Assembly: GCA_920105625.2 (NCBI GenBank)
Contig: OV050032.1
Span: 108,794,542 to 108,858,541, forward strand
From: Clusia tigrina
Lineage: Eukaryota; Arthropoda; Insecta; Diptera; Clusiidae
Reading direction: 5' to 3'
Length of the DNA: 64,000 bases
Part shown: piece after piece, positions 51,115-62,220 of the stretch
Position numbering within the stretch: the first letter of the stretch is position 1
Layout of the letters: each line of letters starts with the position of its first letter
Translations under genes and position numbers: made by a program
Notes under the pieces: generated by a model
What the model was told of the DNA's origin: nothing
Database searches by the model: none
The model's input: only the letters and a program-made list of their open reading frames with translations

Positions 51115-52338
51115 TTGCAACATACAAATGCTTGTATCTTTTTACTGGAGCGTCACAAAACCTTGAAACTTTGTAACAATAAAGGACACGAGTCTCTTGT
51201 CAATTTAAGCTATCGCTCAAAGCTATGCTACCCTAGAGTCCCAAATCAAACACTGATAAAACTTCAAATGGCCCTAACTTCTTTACGGTACGTCCTACAC
51301 CTATCAAAGTTTGCAACATACAAATGCTTGTATCTTTTTACTGGAGCGTCATAAAACCTTGAAATTTTGAAACAATAAAGTACTCGAGCCTCTTGTCAAT
51401 TTAAGCCATCGCTCAAAGCTATGCTACCCTAGAGTCCCAAATCTAACACTGATAAAACTTCAAACGCCCCTAACTTCTATACGGTACGTCCTACACCTAT
51501 CAAAGTTTGCAACATACAAATACTTGTAACTTTTTACTGGAGCGACATAAAACCTTGAAATTTTGTAACAATAACGTACTCGAGCCTCTTGTCAATTTAG
51601 GCCATCGCTCAAAGCTATGCTACCCTTGAGTCCCAAATCAAACACTGATAAAACTTCAAACGCCCCTAACTTCTTTACGGTACGTCCTACACCTATCAAA
51701 GTTTGCAACATACAAATGCTTGTATCTTTTTACTGGAGCGTCATTAAACCTTGAAATTTTGTAACAATAAAGTACTCGAGCCTCTTGTCAATTTAAGCCA
51801 TCGCTCAAAGCTATGCTACCCTTGAGTCCCAAATCAAACACTGATAAAACTTCAAATGGCCCTAACTTCTATACGGTACGTCCTACACCTAACAAAGTTT
51901 GCAACATACAAATGCTTGTATCTTTTTACTGGAGCGTCCTAAAACCTAGAAATTTTGTAACATTGAAGTACTCGACCCTCTTGTCAATTTAAGCTATAGC
52001 TCAAAGCTATGCTACGCTTGAGTCCCAAATCAAGCACTGATGAAACTTGAAACGCCCCTAACTTCTTTACGGTACGTCCTACACCTATCAAAGTTTGCAA
52101 CATACAAATGCTTGTATCTTTTTACTGGAGAGTCATAAAACCTTGAAATTTTGTAACAATAAAGTACTTGAGCCTCTTGTCAATTTAAGTTATCGCTCAA
52201 AGCTATGCTACCCTAGAGTCCCAAATAAAACACTGATAAAACTTCAAATGGCCCTAACTTCTATACGGTATGTCCTACACCCATCAAAGTTGGCAACATT
52301 CAAATGCTTGTAACTTTTTACTGGAGCGTCATAAAACC
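51115..52338. repeat. Group D, partial copy of 47.07-48.42 kb
   Basis: Matches 47.07 kb onward at 4,041, then 48.1-48.4 kb at 3,845, so this copy has lost one monomer. The loss is visible at 51150-51185, where the GCGTCACAAAACC monomer passes directly into AAAGGACACGAGTC. The same run appears a third time 1,176 bp (six monomers) further on, with CCTAGA at 51945 and 53121. Confidence 0.82.
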
Positions 52339-55048
52339 TTGAAATTTTGTAACAATAAAGTACTCGAGCCTCTTGTCAATTTAAGCTATCGCTCAAAGCT
52401 ATACTACCCTAGAGTCCCAAATCAAACACTGATAAAACTTCAAATGGCCCTAACTTCTTTACGGTACGTCCTACACCTATCAAAGTTTGCAACATACAAA
52501 TGCTTGTATCTTTTTACTGGAGCGTCATAAAACCTTGAAATTTTGAAACAATAAAGTACTCGAGCCTCTTGTCAATTTAAGCCATCGCTCAAAGCTATGC
52601 TACCCTAGAGTCCCAAATCTAACACTGATAAAACTTCAAACGCCCCTAACTTCTATACGGTACGTCCTACACCTATCAAAGTTTGCAACATACAAATGCT
52701 TGTAACTTTTTACTGGAGCGACATAAAACCTTGAAATTTTGTAACAATAAAGTACTCGAGCCTCTTGTCAATTTAGGCCATCGCTCAAAGCTATGCTACC
52801 CTTGAGTCCCAAATCAAACACTGATAAAACTTCAAACGCCCCTAACTAATTTAAGGTACGTCCTACACCTATCAAAGTTTGCAACATACAAATGCTTGTA
52901 TCTTTTTACTGGAGCGTCATAAAACCTTGAAATTTTGTAACAATAAAGTACTCGAGCCTCTTGTCAATTTAAGCCATCGCTCAAAGCTATGCTACCCTTG
53001 AGTCCCAAATCAAACACTGATAAAACTTCAAATGGCCCTAACTTCTATACGGTACGTCCTACACCTAACAAAGTTTGCAACATACAAATGCTTGTATCTT
53101 TTTACTGGAGCGTCCTAAAACCTAGACATTTTGTAACATTGAAGTACTCGACCCTCTTGTCAATTTAAGCTATAGCTCAAAGCTATGCTACGCTTGAGTC
53201 CCAAATCCAACACTGATGAAACTTCAAACGCCCCTAACTTCTTTACGGTACGTCCTACACATATCAAAGTTTGCAACATACAAATGCTTGTATCTTTTTA
53301 CTGGAGCGTCATAAAACCTTGAAATTTTGTAACAATAAAGTACTTGAGCCTCTTGTCAATTTAAGTTATCGCTCAAAGCTATGCTACCCTAGAGTCCCAA
53401 ATAAAACACTGATAAAACTTCAAATGGCCCTAACTTCTATACGGTATGTCCTACACCCATCAAAGTTGGCAACATTCAAATGCTTGTAACTTTTTACTGG
53501 AGCGTCATAAAACCTTGAAATTTTGTAACAATAAAGTACTCGAGCCTCTTGTCAATTTAAGCCATCGCTCAAAGCTATGCTACCCTAGAGTCCCAAATCA
53601 AACACCGATAAAACTTCAAATGGGCTTAACTTCTATACGGTACGTCCTACACCTATCAAAGTTGGCAACTTTCAAATGCTTGTAACTTTTTACTGGAGCG
53701 TCATAAAACCTTGAAATTTTGTAACAATAAAGTACTCGAGCCTCTTGTCAATTTAAGTTATCGCTCAAAGCTATGCTACCCTAGAGTCCCAAATCAAACA
53801 CTGATAAAACTTCAAATGGCCCTAACTTCTATACGGTACGTCCTACACCTATCAAAGTTTGCAACATACAAATGCTTGTATCTTTTTACTGGAGCGTCAT
53901 AAAACCTTGAAATTTTGAAACAATAAAGTTCTCGAGCCTCTTGTCAATTTAAGCCATCACTCAAAGCTATGCTACCCTAGAGTCCCAAATCTAACACTGA
54001 TAAAACTTCAAACGCCCCTAACTTCTATACGGTACGTCCTACACCTATCAAAGTTTGCAACATACAAATGCATGTAACTTTTTACTGGAGCGACATAAAA
54101 CCTTGAAATTTTGTAACAATAAAGTACTCGAGCCTCTTGTCAATTTAGGCCATCGCTCAAAGCTATGCTACCCTAGAGTCCCAAATCAAACACTGGTAAA
54201 ACTTCAAATGGCCCTAACTTCTATACGGTACGTCCTACACCTATCAAAGTTGGCAACATTCAAATGCTTGTAACAAAAATTTTGTAACAATAAAGTACTC
54301 GAGCCTCTTGTCAATTTAAGCTATCGCTCAAAGCTATGCTACCCTAGAGTCCCAAATCAAACACTGATAAAACATCAAATGGCCCTAACTTCTATACGGT
54401 ATGTCCTACACCTATCAAAGTTGGCAACATACAAATGCTTGTAACTTTTTACTGGAGCGTCATAAAACCTTGAAATTTTGTAACAATAAAGTACTCGAGC
54501 CTCTTGTCAATGTAAGCCATCGCTCAAAGCTATGCTACCATTGAGTCCCAAATCAAACACTGATAAAACTTCAAACGCCCCTAACTTCTTTACTGTACGT
54601 CCTACACCTATCAAAGTTTGCAACATACAAATGCTAGTAAACTTTTACTGGAGCGTCAGAAAACCTTGAAATTTAGTAACAATGAAGTACTCGACCCTCT
54701 TGTCAATTTAAGCCATCGCTCAAAGCTATGCTACCCTAGAGTCCCAAATCAAACACTGATAAAACTTCAAATGGCCCTAACTTTTATACGGAACGTCCTA
54801 CACCAATCAAACTTTGCAACATTCAAATGCTTGTAACTTTTTACTGGAGCGACATAAAACCTTGAAATTTTGTAACAATAAAGTACTCGAGCCTCTTGTC
54901 AATTTAGGCCATCGCTCAAAGCTATGCTACCCTAGAGTCCCAAATCAAACACTGATAAAACTTCAAATGGCCCTAACTTCTATACGGTACGTCCTACACC
55001 TATCAAAGTTGGCAACATTCAAATGCTTGTAACTTTTTACTGGAGCGT
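52339..55048. repeat. Group D, right copy of the 5,021-bp duplication
   Basis: Repeats 47318-50011 with a few private changes, for example ATGGGCTTAAC near 53622 and GCAACTTTCAAATG near 53667. It ends at a sharp change from group D to group A in the monomer spanning 55049-55076. Confidence 0.86.
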
Positions 55049-55076
55049 AATAAAAACTTGAAATTTTGTAACAATG
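55049..55076. other. Group D to group A recombination junction
   Basis: The last group D base is the A in GGAGCGTAATAAAAAC (55049; group A has C, as at 4271-4280). The first group A base is the G in CAATGAAGTACCC (55076; group D has AATAAAG). The 26 bases between are identical in both parents, so the exchange falls inside them. Downstream sequence follows 4.3 kb at an offset of 50,775. Confidence 0.87.
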
Positions 55077-57580
55077 AAGTACCCGAGCCTCTTGTCAATT
55101 TAAGCTATCGCTCAAAGCTATACTACCCTTGAGTCCCAAATCAAACACTGATAAAACTTCAAACGCCCCTAACTTCTCTACGGTACGTCCTACACCTATC
55201 AAAGTTTGCAACATACAAATGCTTGTAACTTTTTACTGGAACGTCATAAAACATTGAAGTTTTGTAACAATAAAGTACTCGAGCCTCTTGTCAATTTAGG
55301 CCATCTCTCAAAGCTATGCTACCCTAGAGTCCCAAATCAAACACTGATAAATCTTCAAACGCCCCTAACTTCTTTACGGTACGTCCTACACCTATCAAAG
55401 TTTGCAACATACAAATGTTTGTAACTTTTTACTGGAGCGTTATAAAACCTTGAAATTTTGTAACAATAAAGAACTCGAGCCTCTTGTCAATTTAGGCCAT
55501 CGCTCAAAGCTATGCTACCCTTGTGTCCCAAATCAAACACTGATAAAACTTCAAACGCCCCTAGCTTCTTTACGGTACGTCCTACACCGATCAAAGTTTG
55601 CAACATACAAATGCTTGTAACTTTTTACTGGAGCGTCATAAAACCTTGAAATTTTGTAACAATAAAGTACTCGAGCCTCTTGTCAATTTAAGACATCTCT
55701 CAAAGCTATGCTACCCTAGAGTCCCAAATCAAACACTGATAAATCTTCAAATGGCCCTAACTTCTATACGGTACGTCCTACACCTATCAAAGTTTGCAAC
55801 ATACAAATGCTTGTAACTTTTTACTGGAGCGTAATAAAACCTTGAAATTTTGGAACAATAAAGTACTCGAGCCTCTTGTCAATTTAAGCCATCGCTCAAA
55901 GCTATGCTACCCTAGAGTCCCAAATCAAACACTGATAAAACTTCAAATGGCCATAACTTCTTTACGGTACGTCCTACACCTATCAAAGTTTGCAACATAA
56001 AATGCTTGTAACTTTTTACTGGAGCGTCATAAAACCTTGAAATTTTGTAACAATAAAGTACTCGAGCCTCTTGTCAGTTTAAGCCATCGCTCAAAGCTAT
56101 GCTACCCTTGAGTCCCAAATCAAACACTGATAAATCTTCAAACGCCCCTAACTTCTTTACGGTACGTCCTACACCTATCAAAGTTGGCAACATACAAATG
56201 CTTGTAACTTTTTACTGGAGCGTCATAAAACCTTGAAATTTTGTAACAATGAAGTACTCGAGCCTCTTGTCAATTTAAGTTATCGCTCAAAGCTATGCTA
56301 CCCTTGAGTCCCAAAATAAAACTTCAAACGCCCCTAACTTCTTTACGGTACGTCCTACACCTATCAAAGTTGGCAACATACAAATGCTTGTAACTTTTTA
56401 CTAGAGCGTCATAAAACCTTGAAATTTTGTAACAATAAAGTACTCGAGCCTCTTGTCAATTTAAGCCATCGCTCAAAGCTATGCTACCCTTGAGTCCCAA
56501 ATCAAACACTGATAAAACTTCAAACGCCCCTAACTTCTTTACGGTACGTCCTACACCTAACAAAGTTTGCAACATACAAATGTTTGTAAATTTTTACTGG
56601 AGCGTCATAAAACCTTGAAATTTTGTAACAATGAAGTACTCGAGCCTCTTGACAATTTAAGTTATCGCTCAAAGCTATGCTACCCTTGAGTCCCAAATCA
56701 AACACTGATAAAACTTCAAACGCCCCTAACTTCTTTACGGTACGTCCTACACCTATCAAAGTTGGCAGCATACAAATGCTAGTAACTTTTTACTGGAGCG
56801 TCATAAAACCTTGAAATTTTGTAACAATGAAGTACCCGAGCCTCTTGTCAATTTAAGCTATCGCTCAAAGCTATGCTACCCTTGAGTCCCAAATCAAACA
56901 CTGATAAAACTTCAAACGCCCCTAACTTCTTTAGGGTACGTCCTACACCTATCAAAGTTTGCAACATACAAATGCTTGTAACTTTTTACTGGAGCGTCAT
57001 AAAACATTGAAGTTTTGTAACAATAAAGTACTCGAGCCTCTTGTCAATTTAGGCCATCGCTCAAAACTATGCTACCCTAGAGTCCCAAATCAAACACTGA
57101 TAAAACTTCAAACGCCCCTAACTTCTTTACGGTACGTCCTACACCTATCAAAGTTTGCAACATACAAATGCTTGTAACTTTTTACTGGAGCGTCATAAAA
57201 CCTTGAAATTTTGTAACAATAAATTACTCGAGACTATTGTCAATTTAAGCCATCGCTCAAAGCTATGCTACCCTTGAGTCCCAAATCAAACACTGATAAA
57301 ACTTCAAACGCCCCTAACTTCTTTACGGTACGTCCTACACCTAACAAAGTTTGCAACATACAAATGCTTGTAAATTTTTACTGGAGCGTCATAAAACCTT
57401 GAAATTTTGTAACAATGAAGTACTCGAGCCTCTTGTCAATTTAAGTTATCGCTCAAAGCTATGCTACCCTTGAGTCCCAAATCAAACACTGATAAAACTT
57501 CAAACGCCCCTAACTTCTTTACGGTACGTCCTACACCTATCAAAGTTGGCAACATACAAATGCTTGTAACTTTTTACTGG
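55077..57580. repeat. Group A array, distant copy of 4.3-6.6 kb
   Basis: Repeats 4302-5029 at an offset of 50,775 and 5548-6600 at 50,972. The step of 197 is one extra monomer (TTTTGGAACAATAAAG type near 55850) plus one base, because the small deletion near 56316 is 10 bp instead of 11. Shared marks include ATCTCTCAAAGC, CCTTGTGTCCC, CACCGATCAAAG, GTCAGTTTAAGCC, GGCAGCATACAAATGCTAG and CTATTGTCAATTTAAGCC. Confidence 0.87.
56311..56325. other. 10-bp deletion at the site of the 11-bp deletion
   Basis: The monomer reads GTCCCAAAATAAAACTTC. A loss of 10 bp (TCAAACACTG) explains it. The copy it otherwise matches, near 5345, lacks 11 bp and reads CAAATCAAACTTCAAACG. Confidence 0.85.
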
Positions 57581-60500
57581 AGCGTCATAAAACCTTGAAA
57601 TTTTGTAACAATAAAGTACTCGAGCCTCTTGTCAATTTAAGCCATCGCTCAAAGCTATGCTACCCTTGAGTCCCAAATCAAACACTGATAAAACTTCAAA
57701 CGCCCCTAACTTCTTTACGGTACGTCCTACACCTACCAAAGTTTGCAACATACAAATGCTTGTAACTTTTTACTGGAGCGTCATAAATCCTTGAAATTTT
57801 GTAACAATGAAGTACTCGAGCCTCTTGTCAATTTAAGTTATCGCTCAAAGCTATGCTACTCTTGAGTCCCAAATCAAACACTGATAAAACTTCAAACGCC
57901 CTAACTTCTTTACGGTACGTCCTACACCTATCAAAGTTGGCAACATACAAATGCTTGTAACTTTTTACTGGAGCGTCATAAAACCTTGAAATTTTGTAAC
58001 AATGAACTACCCGAGCCTCTTGTCAATTTAAGCTATCGCTCAAAGCTATGCTACCCTAGAGTCCCAAATCAAACACTGATAAAACTTCAAATGGCCCTAA
58101 CTTCTTTACGGTACGTCCTACACCTATCAAAGTTGGCAACATACAAATGCTTGTAACTTTTTACTGGAGCGTCATAAAACCTTGAAATTTTGTAACAATA
58201 AAGTTCTCGAGCCTCTAGTCAATTTAGGTGATCGCTCAAAGCTATGCTACCCTAGAGTCCCAAATCAAACACTGATAAAACTTCAAACGCCCCTAACTTC
58301 TATACTGTACGTCCTACTCCTATCAAAGTTTGCAACATACAAATGCTTGTAACTTTTTACTGGAGCGTCATAAAACCTTGAAATTTTGTGACAATGAAGT
58401 ACTCGAGCCTCTTGTCAATTTAAGTTATCGCTCAAAGCTATGCTACCCTTGAGTCCCAAATCAAACACTGATAAAACTTCAAACGCCCCTAACTTCTTTA
58501 CGGTACGTCCTACACCTATCAAAGTTGGCAACATAAAAATGCTTGTAACTTTTTACTGGAGCGTCATAAAACCTTGAAATTTTGTAACAATAAAGTACTC
58601 GAGCCTCTTGTCAATTTAAGCCATCGCTCAAAGCTATGCTACCCTTGAGTCCCAAATCAAACACTGATAAAACTTCAAACGCCCCTAACTTCTTTACGGT
58701 ACGTCCTACACCTATCAAAGTTTGCAACATACAAATGCTTGTAACTTTTTACTGGAGCGTCATAAATCCTTGAAATTTTGTAACAATGAAGTACTCGAGC
58801 CTCTTGTCAATTTAAGTTATCGCTCAAAGCTATGCTACTCTTGAGTCCCAAATCAAACACTGATAAAACTTCAAACGCCCTAACTTCTTTACGGTACGTC
58901 CTACACCTATCAAAGTTGACAACATACAAATGCTTGTAACTTTTTACTGGAGCGTCATAAAACCTTGAAATTTTGTAACAATGAACTACCCGAGCCTCTT
59001 GTCAATTTAAGCTATCGCTCAAAGCTATGCTACCCTAGAGTCCCAAATCAAACACTGATAAAACTTCAAATGGCCCTAACTTCTTTACGGTACGTCCTAC
59101 ACCTATCAAAGTTGGCAACATACAAATGCTTGTAACTTTTTACTGGAGCGTCATAAAACCTTGAAATTTTGTAACAATAAAGTTCTCGAGCCTCTAGTCA
59201 ATTTAGGTGATCGCTCAAAGCTATGCTACCCTAGAGTCCCAAATCAAACACTGATAAAACTTCAAACGCCCCTAACTTCTATACTGTACGTCCTACTCCT
59301 ATCAAAGTTTGCAACATACAAATGCTTGTAACTTTTTACTGGAGCGTCATAAAACCTTGAAATTTTGTAACAATGAAGTACTCGAGCCTCTTGTCAATTT
59401 AAGCCATCGCTCAAAACTATGCTACCCTAGAGTCCCAAATGAAACACTGATAAAACTTCAAATGGCCCTAACTTCTTTACGGTACGTCCTACACCTATCA
59501 AAGTTTGCAACATACAAATGCTTGTAACTTTTTACTAGAGCGTCATAAAACATTGAAGTTTTGTAACAATAAAGTACTCGAGCCTCGTGTCAATTTAAGC
59601 CTTCGCTCAAAGCTATGCTACCCTAGAGTCCCAAATCAAACACTGATAAAACTTCAAACGCCCCTAACTTCTTTACGGTACGTCCTACACTTATCAAAGT
59701 TTGCAACATACAAATGCTTGTAACTTTTTACTGGAGCGTCATAAAACCTTGAAATTTTGTAACAATGAAGTACTCGAGCCTCTTGTCAATTTAAGTTATC
59801 GCTCAAAGCTATGCTACACTTGAGTCCCAAATCAAACACTGATAAAACTTCAAACGCCCCTAACTTCTTTACGGTACGTCCTACACCTATCAAAGTTGGC
59901 AACATACAAATGCTTGTAACTTTTTACTGGAGCGTCATAAAACCTTGAAATTTTGTAACAATGAACTACCCGAGCCTCTTGTCAATTTAAGCTATCGCTC
60001 AAAGCTATGCTACCCTAGAGTCCCAAATCAAACACTGATAAAACTTCAAATGGCCCTAACTTCTTTACGGTACGTCCTACACCTATCAAAGTTGGCAACA
60101 TACAAATGCTTGTAACTTTTTACTGGAGCGTCATAAAACCTTGAAATTTTGTAACAATAAAGTTCTCGAGCCTCTAGTCAATTTAGGTGATCGCTCAAAG
60201 CTATGCTACCCTAGAGTCCCAAATCAAACACTGATAAAACTTCAAACGCTCCTAACTTCTATACTGTATGTCCTACTCCTATCAAAGTTTGCAACATACA
60301 AATGCTTGTAACTTTTTACTGGAGCGTCATAAAACCTTGAAATTTTGTAACAATGAAGTACTCGAGCCTCTTGTCAATTTAAGCCATCGCTCAAAACTAT
60401 GCTACCCTAGAGTCCCAAATCAAACACTGATAAAACTTCAAATGGCCCTAACTTCTTTACGGTACGTCCTACACCTATCAAAGTTTGCAACATACAAATG

Positions 60501-61101
60501 CTTGTAACTTTTTACTGGAGCGTCATAAAACATTGAAGTTTTGTAACAATAAAGTACTCGAGCCTCGTGTCAATTTAAGCCTTCGCTCAAAGCTATGCTA
60601 CCCTAGAGTCCCAAATCAAACACTGATAAAACTTCAAACGCCCCTAACTTCTTTACGGTACGTCCTACACTTATCAAAGTTTGCAACATACAAATGCTTG
60701 TAACTTTTTACTGGAGCGTCATAAAACCTTGAAATTTTGTAACAATGAAGTACTCGAGCCTCTTGTCAATTTAAGTTATCGCTCAAAGCTATGCTACACT
60801 TGAGTCCCAAATCAAACACTGATAAAACTTCAAACGCCCCTAACTTCTTTACGGTACGTCCTACACCTATCAAAGTTGGCAACATACAAATGCTTGTAAC
60901 TTTTTACTGGAGCGTCATAAAGCCTTGAAATTTTGTAACAATGAAGTACCCGAGCCTCTTCTCAATTTAAGCTATCGCTCAAAGCTATACTACCCTTGAG
61001 TCCCAAATCAAACACTGATAAAACTTCAAACGCCCCTAACTTCTCCACGGTACGTCCTACACCTATCAAAGTTTGCAACATACAAATGCTTGTAACTTTT
61101 T
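57580..61101. repeat. Group B'/B array, distant copy of 6.6-10.13 kb
   Basis: Matches the left block at a constant offset of 50,972 (8533/59505, 9296/60268, 9513/60485, CCACGG 10073/61045). It shares GTGACAATG, GCAACATAAAAATGC, GTTGACAACATAC and CCCAAATGAAACACTG. Differences are single bases, such as ACTAGAGCG near 59534, CATAAAGCC near 60940 and CCTACCAAAG near 57735. Confidence 0.88.
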
Positions 61102-62220
61102 TCTGGAGCGTCATAAAACCTTGAAATTTTGTAACAATAAAGTTCTCGAGCCTCTAGTCAATTTAGGTGATCGCTCAAAGCTATGCTACCCTAGAGTCCC
61201 AAATCAAACACTGATAAAACTTCAAACGCCCCTAACTTCTATACTGTACGTCCTACTCCTATCAAAGTTTGCAACATACAAATGCTTGTAACTTTTTACT
61301 GGAGCGTCATAAAACCTTGAAATTTTTTAACAATGAAGTACTCGAGCCTCTTGTCAATTTAAGCCATCGCTCAAAACTATGCTACCCTAGAGTCCCAAAT
61401 GAAACACTGATAAAACTCCAAATGGCCCTAACTTCTTTACGGTACGTCCTACACCTATCAAAGTTTGCAACATACAAATGCTTGTAACTTTTTACTGGAG
61501 CGTCATAAAACATTGAAGTTTTGTTACAATAAAGTACTCGAGCCTCGTGTCAATTTAAGCCTTCGCTCAAAGCTATGCTACCCTAGAGTCCCAAATCAAA
61601 CACTGATAAAACTTCAAACGCCCCTAACTTCTTTACGGTACGTCCTACACTTATCAAAGTTTGCAACATACAAATGCTTGTAACTTTTTACTGGAGCGTC
61701 ATAAAACCTTGAAATTTTGTAACAATGAAGTACTCGAGCCTCTTGTCAATTTAAGTTATCGCTCAAAGCTATGCTACACTTGAGTCCCAAATCAAACACT
61801 GATAAAACTTCAAACGCCCCTAACTTCTTTACGGTACGTCCTACACCTATCAAAGTTGGCAACATACAAATGCTTGTAACTTCTTACTGGAGCGTCATAA
61901 AACCTTGAAATTTTGTAACAATGAACTACCCGAGCCTCTTGTCAATTTAAGCTATCGCTCAAAGCTATGCTACCCTAGAGTCCCAAATCAAACACTGATA
62001 AAACTTCAAATGGCCCTAACTTCTTTACGGTACGTCCTACACCTATCAAAGTTGGCAACATACAAATGCTTGTAACTTTTTACTGGAGCGTCATAAAACC
62101 TTGAAATTTTGTAACAATAAAGTTCTCGAGCCTCTAGTCAATTTAGGTGATCGCTCAAAGCTATGCTACCCTAGAGTCCCAAATCAAACACTGATAAAAC
62201 TTCAAACGCCCCTAACTTCT
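61102..62220. repeat. Six-monomer (1,176-bp) insertion in the distant copy
   Basis: CTTCTCCACGG and CTTTTTTCTGG occur once in the left block (10071-10135) but twice here, at 61043 and 62219, 1,176 bp apart. Between them lie group B monomers, starting with GTTCTCGAGCCTCTAGTC at 61142. The left exchange lies between 61102 and 61132 and the right one between 62173 and 62221. The insertion is exactly six monomers, so register is kept. Confidence 0.85.
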
